NCBI GenBank assembly: GCA_001563795.1 | Contig: LKML01000012.1 | Location: 1 to 35,780 of the forward strand | Length of the DNA: 35,780 bases | Direction: 5' to 3' | DNA from: Haloferacaceae archaeon B1-Br10_E2g22 | Lineage (GTDB): Archaea; Halobacteriota; Halobacteria; Halobacteriales; Haloferacaceae | Shown here: positions 16,683 through 25,281 of the stretch, piece after piece | Layout: each line of letters begins with the position of its first letter | How positions within the stretch are numbered: position 1 is the first letter of the stretch | Program-made: the position numbers and the translations under genes | The notes under the pieces: model-generated | Databases searched by the model: none | The model's input: the letters and a program-made list of their open reading frames with translations, nothing else | Told to the model about the DNA's origin: nothing

Positions 16683-17108
16683 ATGAACCAAGACGCCGAA
16701 GGGACAGTGACCGCCTACTATGCGGCACTCAGAGACGGCAAGTCGCTATCTGCGTTTTTCCGAGAGGCACCGGATACGATCAAAGTCGGTCTCAGCGAGC
16801 GGTTCGTCGGCTATGCCGATGTAGCTGCTGGGCTTTCGGAACAAACCGCCACAACCGTCGAGTGGACTGTCGAGAGCCACGACCTGTCAGTGTCGGTTGA
16901 CAGAGATACGGCGTGGTTTAGTGACCAAGTTACTCTCGAGTGGACTAACAGCCAACTCGACGCCGACTACTCCTTTGAGACGCGGTGGACGGGAACGCTC
17001 ACCCGACGCGAGAGCGGCGACCCCTGGCAGTTCGTCACGCTCCACGTCTCGGCGGCCAACGAGGAACTCCAGACGGCTGAAGACGACCTGTTTGCGTGGG
17101 AGGGCTGA
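16683..17108 (+). CDS. NTF2-like (SnoaL) fold protein
   Basis: This 141-residue acidic protein has the pattern of NTF2-like domains. It opens with a helix (EGTVTAYYAALRDGKSLSAF), has a central FVGYADVAAGLSEQ segment, and then four alternating strands (TVEWTVESHDLSVSV, TAWFSDQVTLEWT, YSFETRWTGTLTRR, PWQFVTLHVS). Members bind small hydrophobic ligands or act as regulatory partners; no catalytic residues can be assigned. Its stop codon shares one base with the next gene's ATG (TGATG), which codes for a small membrane protein, so the two are co-translated. Confidence 0.82.
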   Translation: MNQDAEGTVTAYYAALRDGKSLSAFFREAPDTIKVGLSERFVGYADVAAGLSEQTATTVEWTVESHDLSVSVDRDTAWFSDQVTLEWTNSQLDADYSFETRWTGTLTRRESGDPWQFVTLHVSAANEELQTAEDDLFAWEG

Positions 17109-17332
17109 TGGTCGGCTCGTCGTTGACCGACGAAGAAAAATCGGTTGCGAACACACGACTCAAAGTCGGCTTCGTCCTGCTGGTTGCAGGTTCGATGGTG
17201 TTGATGTCGCTGTATATCAACCCGACACCCGGTGAGCTCGCTGTCGTTTTTGCTCTTGGAGTTGTCATCGGGGTCGTTCTGCTGTGGTTCGTTCTCCGTA
17301 ACCTTCAGGAGTTCCGCGAAACGCTCCGGTGA
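17108..17332 (+). CDS. Small two-helix membrane protein
   Basis: This 74-residue protein has a short charged N-terminus (SSLTDEEKSVANTRLK) and two hydrophobic helices (VGFVLLVAGSMVLMSLYI and LAVVFALGVVIGVVLLWFVL), ending with a basic tail (RNLQEFRETLR). I do not recognise a characterised family. I chose the ATG at 17108 because it overlaps the stop of the NTF2-like gene (TGATG); an in-frame ATG at 17096 would add only four residues inside that gene. It converges on the metalloprotease with 14 bp between them. Confidence 0.8.
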   Translation: MVGSSLTDEEKSVANTRLKVGFVLLVAGSMVLMSLYINPTPGELAVVFALGVVIGVVLLWFVLRNLQEFRETLR

Positions 17333-17346
17333 GATTCAGCCGACGA

Positions 17347-18297
17347 CTATCGCTCGACGCGCTGGAGCCACAGCCCTGGTGTGTCGAGTTCCTCGTCAGT
17401 CGGGAGGTTTTCGGGTCGTTCCCAGACGGCGCTTGCGGCCGCAATATCACGAGCATCAGCCACTGCCTCGAAAAACGCCGCACCACGTTCGTACTGTTGG
17501 CGTTTGAGTCCGAGTCCCAACAGCCGGCGCATCAACTGCACAACGGGGCCGCCGCCCTGCCGACGGGCATCGAGTTTCGCTCGCAGATCAGCGTACTCGT
17601 CGTCAAACGCCCGATCCATCAGCAACTCGGCGTAGCCTTCGACGGCTGTCATCGCCGTATTCAGCTCTCTGTAGGCCTCGCGGTTGAGATGTCCCTCTGT
17701 GAGATCACTGACTGCGTTTTGCATGCGATCTTCGAGATGGCCCGGGAGCCACGGTGCGGCACCGAACTCGGCGGCGTGAGCGACTTCGTGGAAGGCGATC
17801 CATCGACGAAAGCGCGGGTACTCGACGTTCAACTGCGTCGCTACGCGTCGAATGTTCGGTCGAACGAAATACAGCGAGTGCTCGTCTGTCTCTGCCAACA
17901 ACAGCGGGTCATACTGCCCGAGGACGTTCCGGCCGAGAAAACCAAGTGTGACAGCCATCGTTCCAGTGTTGATCGCTCGCGAGACCCCCGGAGCCAACAT
18001 TTGTTGGCCCTCGAGCGGTTCGACGACACGTCTGAACGTTGTAATATTGGCATCGATCCAGTGGTGGCGATTCTGGACTTCGATGGTTGCTGGGAGGTCA
18101 AACTCGAGTTCACCGACCGACCGGAGGCGATCTCGAGCGTCTCGAACGTCAGTTCTGTACCCCGCCTGCTCAGTGGGAGACAACTCGAGTCCACCGCGAG
18201 GCGTTGCGGCTTTTGCCGCCGCTGCGACGGCATCCCAGTCAATAATGCTGTCGCCGCTGGAGTCGGCGACCGCCTGAACGCCGCGAAAGAGATCCAT
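17347..18297 (-). CDS. DUF2342-type zinc-dependent metalloprotease
   Basis: This 316-residue protein has an intact zincin motif, HEVAH (H170, E171, H174), in WIAFHEVAHAAEFGAAPWL. A conserved TAVEGYAELLMDRAF about 45 residues later could give the third ligand (Glu in EGYAE). The family is found in actinobacteria and haloarchaea and was linked to coenzyme F420-producing genomes; no substrate is known. No signal peptide or membrane span is visible, so it is likely cytosolic. It starts with MDLFRGVQAVADSSGDSIID. Upstream on the same strand, 42 bp away, is the stop of a small tail-anchored protein gene, so the two may form one transcript. Confidence 0.88.
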   Translation of the reverse strand: MDLFRGVQAVADSSGDSIIDWDAVAAAAKAATPRGGLELSPTEQAGYRTDVRDARDRLRSVGELEFDLPATIEVQNRHHWIDANITTFRRVVEPLEGQQMLAPGVSRAINTGTMAVTLGFLGRNVLGQYDPLLLAETDEHSLYFVRPNIRRVATQLNVEYPRFRRWIAFHEVAHAAEFGAAPWLPGHLEDRMQNAVSDLTEGHLNREAYRELNTAMTAVEGYAELLMDRAFDDEYADLRAKLDARRQGGGPVVQLMRRLLGLGLKRQQYERGAAFFEAVADARDIAAASAVWERPENLPTDEELDTPGLWLQRVER

Positions 18298-18339
18298 ATG
18301 TACGCCTAAACCTGCGTGAGTAAAGTCCTTGTGCGGCGG

Positions 18340-18609
18340 TCAGTTTGCGTCGTCAAAGCCGGCGATCTCGTCGGCGGCGTCTTCGCCGAGGAACTTCGTC
18401 GCGATGACTGCCAAGACGGCGACAATCCCAACAGCCACCAACACCGTACCGAGTGACCGGCCGCTGTTGGTCTCCTCGGGAGAGTCGGCTGGCTCGGAGT
18501 CAGTCTCGGTGTCTGTGTCAGTGTCTAACTTCGTGCCGCCAATTGATTTCGGACCGAGTTGGATATCGCCCTCAGGAACGTGGAGTTCGAGTAGTGTAAT
18601 GTTACCCAT
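18340..18609 (-). CDS. Small tail-anchored membrane protein, unknown function
   Basis: This 89-residue protein has an N-terminal domain of about 45 residues (NITLLELHVPEGDIQLGPKS then IGG), an Asp/Thr/Glu-rich linker (TDTDTETDSEPADSPEETNS), one hydrophobic helix (LGTVLVAVGIVAVLAVIATKFLG) and an acidic tail. I do not recognise a named family; the layout suggests a C-terminally anchored cytoplasmic domain. I chose the ATG at 18609 because the upstream in-frame extension is rich in Ser, Cys and Trp and lacks the acidic bias. It may be co-transcribed with the metalloprotease and is divergent from the M42 peptidase. Confidence 0.75.
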   Translation of the reverse strand: MGNITLLELHVPEGDIQLGPKSIGGTKLDTDTDTETDSEPADSPEETNSGRSLGTVLVAVGIVAVLAVIATKFLGEDAADEIAGFDDAN

Positions 18610-18737
18610 ACAACAGTATACGGACAACCACCCTAAATCCGTTGTGGCGACCATCGGCGAGTGGCTGCTCACCGAACAGGCGGGTGAGATTCAGTCGAAA
18701 CGCTAGGTTGATAGGGGTGGTATCACATCTCGCAGGT

Positions 18738-19799
18738 ATGGAATCTGCACGACGGAAGTTTCTCGAGTCACTGTTGTCGACAGCCAGCCCTTCGGGGTAC
18801 GAAACCGCAGGCCAGCGTGTGTGGATCGACTATGTGAGTGAGTTCGCCGATGAGGTACGAACCGACGACTACGGCAATGCAATCGCCGTCCACAACGGCT
18901 CGGGCGACGGCCCGGAAATCGCGTTTTCAGGACACGCCGACGAAATCGGTTTTATTATCCGAGATATTGACGACAACGGCTTTCTGCGAATCTCACGAAT
19001 CGGCGGTTCGGATCGTACAATCTCTCAGGGCCAACACGTCACCGTACACGCCGACGAACCTCGCCAGGGAGTTATCGGCCAAACTGCGATCCATCTCCGA
19101 GAGGTGGGCAGCGAGGAGTACAGCGATATCTCAGAGCAGTTCGTCGACATCGGTGCAGCAGATGCAGACGAAGCCGAACAGTTGGTCGAAGTCGGCGACC
19201 CAATCACGTTTTCGACCGAGTTGTTCGAACTCCACGGCAACCGGCTTTCGGCCCGCGGGATGGACAACCGCGTCGGCACCTGGAGTGCGGCCGAAGGCCT
19301 GCGGCATGCGGTCGAAAACGATGTGTCGGCCACAATCTACGCCGTTAGTACCGTTCAAGAAGAACTCGGCATCAAGGGCGCACAGATGGTCGGCTTCGAT
19401 CTCAACCCTGATGCTGCTATTGCGGTCGATGTGACCCACGCAACCGACAACCCAGACGTCAAGGCCAAACACAAAGGCCCGGTCGAACTCGGTGCAGGGC
19501 CGGTGATTTCTCGAGGCAGTGCAAACCATCCGAACGTGGTCGAACTCGCCCGAAAAGCCGCTAGCAAAGCGGATGTCGATGTCCAACTGCAAGCGACAGG
19601 AACCAGAACTGGTACTGACGCCGACGGGTTTTATACCAGTCGAGGCGGGATTCCCTCGCTCAACATCGGGATTCCGAACCGATATATGCACACACCGGTC
19701 GAAGTGATCGACACCGAAGACCTCGAGGGTGTGGCCACACTGCTCGGTGCGATTGCGGAGGAAGCAGGTGCTGTTGAGTCGTTTGCAACGGAGTTCTAA
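18738..19799 (+). CDS. M42-family metallo-aminopeptidase (endoglucanase-like)
   Basis: This 353-residue protein has all expected metal ligands and catalytic residues of the M42 (TET) aminopeptidases: H66 (SGHADEIG), D176 (ARGMDNRVG), the E208-E209 pair (VQEELG), D231 (AVDVTHATD) and H318 (YMHTPVE). Relatives form 12-subunit tetrahedral particles that trim peptides from the proteasome; this is family knowledge. The start is the ATG before MESARRKFLESLLS, where homology begins. It lies just before rpl11, 105 bp apart, but rpl11 has its own TATA box. Confidence 0.94.
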   Translation: MESARRKFLESLLSTASPSGYETAGQRVWIDYVSEFADEVRTDDYGNAIAVHNGSGDGPEIAFSGHADEIGFIIRDIDDNGFLRISRIGGSDRTISQGQHVTVHADEPRQGVIGQTAIHLREVGSEEYSDISEQFVDIGAADADEAEQLVEVGDPITFSTELFELHGNRLSARGMDNRVGTWSAAEGLRHAVENDVSATIYAVSTVQEELGIKGAQMVGFDLNPDAAIAVDVTHATDNPDVKAKHKGPVELGAGPVISRGSANHPNVVELARKAASKADVDVQLQATGTRTGTDADGFYTSRGGIPSLNIGIPNRYMHTPVEVIDTEDLEGVATLLGAIAEEAGAVESFATEF

Positions 19800-19874
19800 T
19801 CAAAGGATCAACCTCACCGAACAGCCGCTGGCTACCGTGGCAGACTCTCTCGTACCGACACCCAAAGAACAACC

Positions 19875-19882
19875 GTTAAAAG
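19875..19882 (+). promoter_or_regulatory. TATA box of rpl11
   Basis: GTTAAAAG centred about 27 bp before the rpl11 ATG suggests a leaderless transcript separate from the M42 gene. Confidence 0.5.
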
Positions 19883-19904
19883 CCGACAACGGTTTCGTGA
19901 GCAT

Positions 19905-20393
19905 ATGGCTGGAACTATCGAAGCACTCGTTCCTGGTGGTCAGGCCAACCCTGGCCCACCGCTCGGTCCGGAACTCGGACCGACTCCGGTTGATGTCCAA
20001 GCAGTTGTACAGCAGATCAACGACGAAACGGAAGCTTTCGACGGGATGGAAGTCCCCGTTACCATCGAGTACGAAGATGATGGCTCCTTTGAGATCGAAA
20101 TCGGCGTACCGCCGACATCCGAACTCATCAAGGACGAAGCTGGTTTCTCGTCGGGCAGCGGTGAGCCCCACGAGAACTTCGTCGCTGATCTTTCGGTCGA
20201 ACAGCTCAAGAAGGTCGCCGAGCAGAAATCGACAGATCTGCTGTCGTACGACGTAAAAAACGCTGCAAAAGAAGTCAGCGGCACCTGCATGACCCTTGGA
20301 GTCACCATCGACGGCGAAGACGCCCGTACGTTCAAAGAACGCGTTGATGCCGGCGAGTACGACGAGATCCTCGTCGACGACGCAAGCGCATAA
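19905..20393 (+). CDS. rpl11: Large-subunit ribosomal protein L11 (uL11)
   Basis: This 162-residue protein has the proline-rich L11 signature near the N-terminus (PGGQANPGPPLGPELGPTPV) and the C-terminal rRNA-binding domain (LLSYDVKNAAKEVSGTCMTL then GV). It sits at the GTPase-associated centre with the L10/L12 stalk encoded 1.6 kb downstream. In haloarchaea rpl11 is known to be transcribed separately from rpl1-rpl10-rpl12. Here that separation is physical, because a cheC gene on the opposite strand lies between them. Confidence 0.98.
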   Translation: MAGTIEALVPGGQANPGPPLGPELGPTPVDVQAVVQQINDETEAFDGMEVPVTIEYEDDGSFEIEIGVPPTSELIKDEAGFSSGSGEPHENFVADLSVEQLKKVAEQKSTDLLSYDVKNAAKEVSGTCMTLGVTIDGEDARTFKERVDAGEYDEILVDDASA

Positions 20394-20467
20394 TCGGTCG
20401 GCGATCTTCTTTCGTTTCTGGTTGATGTATACGAACAGTTGCGACTGTGTGCTTTCGACCAGACCTC

Positions 20468-20484
20468 GAGAGTAGTAAACTCTC
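20468..20484. terminator. Short hairpin between convergent rpl11 and cheC
   Basis: GAGAGT (20468-20473) pairs with ACTCTC (20479-20484) around a 5-nt loop, in the 151-bp gap between two convergent stops. It may help to end one or both transcripts. Read on minus, the region just after cheC also has a T-rich word (CTCTTTTCTGG, 20533-20523). Confidence 0.3.
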
Positions 20485-20544
20485 CGTCAGAGCCGAGGCT
20501 TTTCTGCCGAGTGCATAGGAGACCAGAAAAGAGTGACAGCTAAA

Positions 20545-21156
20545 CTAAACGTCGGCGTCGACGTCGATCTGTCGAACCAGGTTGACCAGCGAATCGAGCT
20601 GTGGGAAGGTGTAGACGGTGAGATCGAGACCGGTGTTCTGTGTGGTGATTTCCGAATCGAGCACGAACACCATCTCTTTGTCCGGAAGCCCACCCATATT
20701 ATCGATGATCTTGCGGGTCGAACCGTAGGTAAAACTCGGCGTCGTCATGTTGATCGTCGTATGCAGGACGTTTGCCCAGCCGTCGATGTAACTCGAGGTC
20801 ATGATGTTGCCGATTTCTTGGATCGCAGATTTCTCCATGCTCGAAAAGCCATCGGCGTCATCACCACCCATATCGCCCGGTATCATCGACTGAGCGAGTC
20901 GCTTGCTGTCGGCTGGATCAAGCAAAAACAGCACGTGCCCGTACGGCGATTCGGTCAGCTCAATGGTAATGCCGACCGCATTGCGGTTGCCGATGTGTTT
21001 TTTCACATCGTCAATGTGTAGAAAGTTGATTTTCGCCATTTCGATCTCGGCGTTCATCCCAGACATCTGCGAGAGGCTGTCTGCGACCTGAATCGATCCC
21101 TGTCGACAGATCCTATTGAATAACTCCAGTTTACGAATGTCGACCTGCAAGCCCAT
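20545..21156 (-). CDS. cheC: CheC-type CheY-phosphatase family protein
   Basis: This 203-residue protein should help adjust CheY-P levels in chemotaxis. The C-terminal half carries the CheC/FliY/CheX consensus S-x3-E-x2-N-x22-P (SAIQEIGN, then P after 22 residues). The N-terminal half has the family core (VADSLSQMSGMNAEIEMAKI), but the expected E-x2-N is absent (RICRQGS), so probably one active site remains instead of two. The start is the ATG at 21156 before MGLQVDIRKLELFNRICRQG; the long upstream extension is antisense to rpl1. It is isolated from other che genes in this window and sits between rpl11 and rpl1. Confidence 0.9.
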   Translation of the reverse strand: MGLQVDIRKLELFNRICRQGSIQVADSLSQMSGMNAEIEMAKINFLHIDDVKKHIGNRNAVGITIELTESPYGHVLFLLDPADSKRLAQSMIPGDMGGDDADGFSSMEKSAIQEIGNIMTSSYIDGWANVLHTTINMTTPSFTYGSTRKIIDNMGGLPDKEMVFVLDSEITTQNTGLDLTVYTFPQLDSLVNLVRQIDVDADV

Positions 21157-21287
21157 TGTGAGATTCTGTATTCGTGAGAATAAAACGTTGTATACTTCAG
21201 TATGGTCTCCGCGGGCCTGTGTGAGAATCGTAACCAGACGCCAACGCGTGTGAAACACCCACAGACGGCTGAATCGGGTTCGACGGC

Positions 21288-21377
21288 TTTTTAACGCTGA
21301 TGGGCCACTCTCCGGTGAGACAGGCATAGCCTGTGTCACTGACCCGTAGGAGCATATCCTGCGTACTACGGAGGTGA
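21288..21377 (+). promoter_or_regulatory. rpl1 promoter and structured leader with candidate L1 site
   Basis: TTTTTAA (21288-21294) is the likely TATA box, so transcription should start near 21316. The leader contains a perfect hairpin ACAGGC-AUA-GCCUGU (21320-21334) flanked by GGUGAG and GUCACUGACCC, which could also pair GUGA with UCAC. A second hairpin CCGUAG (21344-21349) with CUACGG (21366-21371) reaches into the strong Shine-Dalgarno sequence GGAGGTGA (21370-21377), which lies 3 bases before the rpl1 ATG. In Halobacterium the L1 operon leader was described as mimicking the L1 site of 23S rRNA for autogenous control. Identity here is inferred. Confidence 0.6.
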
Positions 21378-21380
21378 ATA

Positions 21381-22022
21381 ATGGCAGACGATACGATAGT
21401 ACAAGCAGTTTCTCGCGCGCTCGACGAGTCGCCACCTCGGAACTTCCGAGAGACCGTCGACCTCGCGGTAAATCTGCGTGATCTAGACTTAAACGACCCA
21501 GCGAAACGTGTCGACGAGAGCATCGTGCTCCCGTCCGGAACCGGCCAGGAAACACAGATTATTGTGTTTGCCGAAGGTGAAACCGCCCTGCAAGCCGAAT
21601 CTGTTGCCGACGATGTTCTTTCGGGAGACGATCTCGAAGAACTCGGCGACGACAATGACGCCGCAAAGGATCTCGCCGACGAAACGGACTTCTTTGTCGC
21701 CGAGGCCAACCTGATGCAGGACATCGGCCGTTATCTCGGGACTGTTCTCGGTCCACGCGGTAAAATGCCGACACCACTCCAGCCCGACGACGATGTCGTC
21801 GAGACGGTCAACCGGATGAAAAACACCGTCCAAGTTCGCTCTCGAGACCGACGAACGTTCCATACGCGCGTCGGTGCCGACGATATGGACGCCGACGAGA
21901 TTGCCGACAACATTGACGTGATCATTCGGCGACTCGAGGCGAACCTCGAAAAAGGTCCGCTCAATCTTGATTCGATCTACGTCAAGACGACAATGGGCCC
22001 GGCCGTTGAGGTGAACGCATGA
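21381..22022 (+). CDS. rpl1: Large-subunit ribosomal protein L1 (uL1)
   Basis: This 213-residue protein forms the mobile L1 stalk that guides deacylated tRNA from the E site. Typical segments are [40 protein letters not shown] and the C-terminal [12 protein letters not shown]. It is the first gene of the rpl1-rpl10-rpl12 operon and has an unusually strong ribosome-binding site for a haloarchaeal gene, fitting translational control by its own product. Its stop overlaps the rpl10 start (ATGA). Confidence 0.98.
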   Translation: MADDTIVQAVSRALDESPPRNFRETVDLAVNLRDLDLNDPAKRVDESIVLPSGTGQETQIIVFAEGETALQAESVADDVLSGDDLEELGDDNDAAKDLADETDFFVAEANLMQDIGRYLGTVLGPRGKMPTPLQPDDDVVETVNRMKNTVQVRSRDRRTFHTRVGADDMDADEIADNIDVIIRRLEANLEKGPLNLDSIYVKTTMGPAVEVNA

Positions 22023-23059
22023 GCCAGAGTGAATCCGTCCGCAAAACCGAGACGATTCCACAGTGGAAACAGGACGAAGTCGACGAACTCGTCGAGTTCA
22101 TCTCGAGCTACCAGTCGGTCGGCATTGTCGGTGTCCAAGGCATTCCGAGCCGACAGCTCCAGGCCATGCGCCGGGATCTGCACGGCAGTGCCGCGATCCG
22201 GATGAGCCGCAACACGCTCGTCACACGCGCACTCGAGCAGGCCGACGATGGCCTCGAGCAGCTTACGGAGTTTGTCGCTGGCCAAATCGCTCTTGTTGGA
22301 ACAAACGACAATCCATTTGGACTGTTCAAACAGCTCGAAGCCTCGAAAACGCCCGCGCCGATCAATGCTGGCGAAATCGCGCCGAACGAGATCGTCATCC
22401 CAGAAGGAGACACTGGCGTCGATCCCGGCCCGTTTGTTGGTGAACTCCAGCAGATCGGTGCCGATGCCCGAATTCAAGAAGGTTCGATTCAGGTGCTTTC
22501 GGACAGCGTCGTCCTAGACGAAGGCCAAGAAGTCGACCAGCAGCTCGCAAGCGTGCTGAGCGAACTCGGAATCGAGCCCAAAGAGGTCGGTCTTGACCTC
22601 AAACGGGTGTACTCCGAGGGCGTGCTGTTTTCGCCCGACGAACTCGCAATCGATGTCGACGAATACTACGCCGACATCCAGGCCGCAGCCGGTGCGGCTC
22701 GCAACCTCTCGGTCAACGCAGTCTACCCGACTGCCCAGACCGCAGGTTCGCTTATCGCAAAAGCCACGGGCGAGGCCAAATCGGTCGCACTCGCCGGAGC
22801 CGTCGAGAGCCCCGATGTCTTGGGCGACCTCGTCGGCAAAGCCGACGGCCAAGTTCGAGCGCTTGTCAGCCAGATCGACGACCCCGAGGCCCTCCCCGAG
22901 GAGCTTCGCGATCTCGAGGCTGATGCTGAGGACGCCGAGGCTGAGGCAGCCGACGAAAGCGCGGACGAAGACGAACAGGCAGACGAAGACGACACAGAAG
23001 AGGCCGAGGCAGACGCCGACGACGGCGACGATGACGATGCCCTCGGAACGCTCTTCTAA
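22019..23059 (+). CDS. rpl10: Large-subunit ribosomal protein L10 (P0, uL10)
   Basis: This 346-residue stalk base protein binds 23S rRNA through its N-terminal domain ([20 protein letters not shown], then [20 protein letters not shown]). It carries L12 dimers on its C-terminal helices. The last about 50 residues are Ala/Glu/Asp-rich and end in [10 protein letters not shown], the archaeal/eukaryal P-protein tail that contacts elongation factors. The start overlaps the rpl1 stop by four bases, so the pair is translationally coupled. Confidence 0.98.
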   Translation: MSQSESVRKTETIPQWKQDEVDELVEFISSYQSVGIVGVQGIPSRQLQAMRRDLHGSAAIRMSRNTLVTRALEQADDGLEQLTEFVAGQIALVGTNDNPFGLFKQLEASKTPAPINAGEIAPNEIVIPEGDTGVDPGPFVGELQQIGADARIQEGSIQVLSDSVVLDEGQEVDQQLASVLSELGIEPKEVGLDLKRVYSEGVLFSPDELAIDVDEYYADIQAAAGAARNLSVNAVYPTAQTAGSLIAKATGEAKSVALAGAVESPDVLGDLVGKADGQVRALVSQIDDPEALPEELRDLEADAEDAEAEAADESADEDEQADEDDTEEAEADADDGDDDDALGTLF

Positions 23060-23078
23060 CTAACTGGAGATTACAACA

Positions 23079-23414
23079 ATGGAATACGTTTACGCAGCAC
23101 TCATCCTGAACGAGACCGACGAAGAGATCAACGAAGACAACGTTACCGCAGTCCTCGAGGCAGCAGGCGTCGACGTCGAGGAGTCCCGTGTGAAGGCCCT
23201 CGTCGCCGCCCTCGAAGATGTCGACATCGAAGAGGCCATCGAGACGGCCGCCGCTGTGCCCGCCGCAGGCGGAGCCGCAGCCGGTGGAGCCGCCGAGGAA
23301 GCCGACGCTGACGATGGCGACGATGCAGCCGACGAGGCCGACGCAGCCGAAGAAGAAGACGACGACGAAGACGAAGAAGCCGACGGCGAGGGCCTCGGCA
23401 ACCTCTTCGGCTGA
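23079..23414 (+). CDS. rpl12: Ribosomal protein L12 (P1-type stalk protein)
   Basis: This 111-residue acidic protein starts [20 protein letters not shown], has the Ala/Gly hinge ([18 protein letters not shown]), a long acidic stretch, and the C-terminal factor-binding tail ending EGLGNLFG. Several dimers attach to L10. The start lies 19 bp after the rpl10 stop, with a GGAG ribosome-binding site in between. A six-T run soon after the stop is likely the operon terminator. Confidence 0.98.
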   Translation: MEYVYAALILNETDEEINEDNVTAVLEAAGVDVEESRVKALVAALEDVDIEEAIETAAAVPAAGGAAAGGAAEEADADDGDDAADEADAAEEEDDDEDEEADGEGLGNLFG

Positions 23415-23438
23415 AAGCGTCTACGCACAACTCACGTA

Positions 23439-23444
23439 TTTTTT
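23439..23444 (+). terminator. Poly-T terminator of the rpl1 operon
   Basis: A run of six T residues 25 bases after the rpl12 stop, without a clear hairpin, is the usual archaeal termination signal. Confidence 0.5.
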
Positions 23445-23551
23445 AGGCCCAAGCCGACCAGCCACAGCGATAGCCAACCCATGCTGCGGAATACTGACGA
23501 CGGGCCAGCAGTCACCGAGAGTTCAAATATGAAATCGCACCACTCTCGACA

Positions 23552-24784
23552 ATGGAGCCAGCGATACAGTTCGCAGTCGGTCTACAGGGCGTAGTCTGGT
23601 TCATGCTGTTTGCGGTCGGCGGTGTGATGCTTGGCACGCTCAGTGGGTTGATTCCAGGGCTTCATGCGAACAACTTCGCGCTCCTGTTGGCGGCGTTTGC
23701 GGCTTCGATTCCCGCAGACCCTCTGTTAATTGGAGTTGCAATGTTGACTGCCGGTGTCGTCCATACGTTTCTTGACATCGTTCCGGCGCTCGCGTTGGGC
23801 GTCCCGGATGCAGCGATGGCGATTGCAGCACTGCCCGGCCACCGGCTCGTGCTTGCCGGCCGGGGACGAGAGGCCTTACGGCTCTCTGCGGTCGGTAGTG
23901 CGATGGCGGTTGCGATTGCGGTGCCGCTGGCATTCCCGATTACATGGCTGATGATCCATGCGTATCCAACGATTCGGACACACCTCTGGGTTGTCCTCGG
24001 GGCGATTGTGTGTCTGCTCGTCATCACAGAATCAACGCCACAGGCAGCAGTCGGTGGGTTGTTCGGATTTGTTCTCGCTGCAATTTTGGGTTGGACGACA
24101 CTCGAGGTCACACCCGATGCGCCACTCGGATCTGGGAGTATGCTCACACCACTGCTGACTGGGTTGTTCGGTGCGCCAATCCTGTTAGATGCGATGGGTG
24201 GCAGTGGAGTGCCTCCACAGGCGGATGCCAAACTCGCGATGGCTCCCAAAGACCTAGGGCGTACTGCCGGTGCGGGTTCGATTGCGGGTGCGATTGTTGG
24301 GTATCTCCCCGGAGTTTCGGCGGCGATTGCGTCGGTGCTTGCGCTGCCGGCAGTTCCGAGCCGAGATGTCGACCGAGGGTTCATCGTCGCCACAAGCGGA
24401 GCCAATACGGCAAACACCGTGTTTGCACTGTTCGCACTTGTTGCACTCGGGACACCGCGGACAGGGGTGATGGTTGCGGTCGACACAACAGGCGTACCGC
24501 TTGTAGTGCCGGTATTGCTTGCAGCAGTCGTCGTTGGGGCAGCCTGTGGAACGCTGTTGGTGATTGCTGTCGGCGACCGGTATCTGTTGACCGTCGGACA
24601 ACTGAACTACACCTACGTTTCGCTAGCTGTGCTGGCGTTTTTGTGTACGCTCGCCTACGGGTTGACTGGCTGGTTCGGCGTCGGCGTCTTTGTGGTCTCA
24701 ACGGTCGTCGGCCTCGTGCCAACACGATTCGGCGCTCGGCGCGTACATCTGATGGGCGTACTTATCGGCCCGTTGATGATATAG
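23552..24784 (+). CDS. TctA/DUF112-family membrane permease
   Basis: This 410-residue multi-spanning protein has two family signatures: GTLSGLIPGLHANNFALLLA near the N-terminus and IVGYLPGVSAAIASVLALPA in the middle. These are internal-repeat glycine/proline loops of the TctA fold. TctA proteins move tricarboxylates in bacteria with a periplasmic binding protein and TctB. The archaeal DUF112 members, of this length (about 400 rather than 500), stand alone and their substrate is unknown. No TctB or TctC gene is in this window. A TATA-like TTCAAATATG lies about 25-30 bp upstream. Confidence 0.88.
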   Translation: MEPAIQFAVGLQGVVWFMLFAVGGVMLGTLSGLIPGLHANNFALLLAAFAASIPADPLLIGVAMLTAGVVHTFLDIVPALALGVPDAAMAIAALPGHRLVLAGRGREALRLSAVGSAMAVAIAVPLAFPITWLMIHAYPTIRTHLWVVLGAIVCLLVITESTPQAAVGGLFGFVLAAILGWTTLEVTPDAPLGSGSMLTPLLTGLFGAPILLDAMGGSGVPPQADAKLAMAPKDLGRTAGAGSIAGAIVGYLPGVSAAIASVLALPAVPSRDVDRGFIVATSGANTANTVFALFALVALGTPRTGVMVAVDTTGVPLVVPVLLAAVVVGAACGTLLVIAVGDRYLLTVGQLNYTYVSLAVLAFLCTLAYGLTGWFGVGVFVVSTVVGLVPTRFGARRVHLMGVLIGPLMI

Positions 24785-24804
24785 AAAAATAGAACACTCA
24801 GCGC

Positions 24805-25212
24805 TTAGAGGTCTTCTTCGATGATTTCGCCGACTGCGAAGTTGGATTTGACTTCTGAAACCTCGATTTTTACGCGCTCGCCGATATCCGCACCGGGGAC
24901 AATGATGACATAGCCACGCTCGACGCGGGCGATACCGTCGCCCTGTTTGCCGATATCCTCAATTTCGACATACCGGAGTTCACCGGCCTCGACTGGTGGC
25001 TGCGGTTCGCCAGCAGGATGGGTCGCCGTGGAAGGTTCATCCGGATTGGTGGGCTCTGAGGCCGACCGAGAAATGAGTGCAACTTTATATGTCTCGGCTG
25101 GTTCGACCGTTCCAGTGTCGATTTCTCGTTTCGGAACCTCGAGGACATACCGGTCGTCTTCGTCGCGTATTTCAGCACTGAACAAACAGAGGAGTTGATC
25201 TGAGATTTCCAT
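24805..25212 (-). CDS. TRAM-domain RNA-binding protein
   Basis: This 135-residue protein has an N-terminal beta-rich segment (QLLCLFSAEIRDEDDRYVLE), a Pro/Thr/Glu linker and a C-terminal TRAM domain (about 78-135). The TRAM part includes VEIEDIGKQGDGIARVERGY then VIIVPGADIGERVKIEVSEV. TRAM domains bind structured RNA; short archaeal TRAM proteins have been proposed as RNA chaperones (family knowledge). It lies downstream of the radical SAM/MBL/CxxCxxCC genes on the same strand, 69 bp from the last, so it may be part of that unit or separate. It converges on the permease gene with a 20-bp gap. Confidence 0.9.
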   Translation of the reverse strand: MEISDQLLCLFSAEIRDEDDRYVLEVPKREIDTGTVEPAETYKVALISRSASEPTNPDEPSTATHPAGEPQPPVEAGELRYVEIEDIGKQGDGIARVERGYVIIVPGADIGERVKIEVSEVKSNFAVGEIIEEDL

Positions 25213-25281
25213 AATATACCTCTAGTCCCCTGTTGTCATGGATCAACATAAAGTGACAGGATACGGTGTATGTTCTGTGGA

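Noticed and set aside
17329-18309. Plus-strand open frame of 326 codons over the metalloprotease
   Set aside because: It mirrors the metalloprotease gene, is rich in Cys, His and Arg, and lacks the acidic bias of real proteins here.
20545-21555. Long version of cheC starting at 21555
   Set aside because: The extra 133 residues are arginine-rich and antisense to rpl1; CheC homology begins at the ATG at 21156.
23143-23430. Arginine/leucine-rich minus-strand frame opposite rpl12
   Set aside because: It is the antisense of the acidic Ala/Glu/Asp tail of L12.
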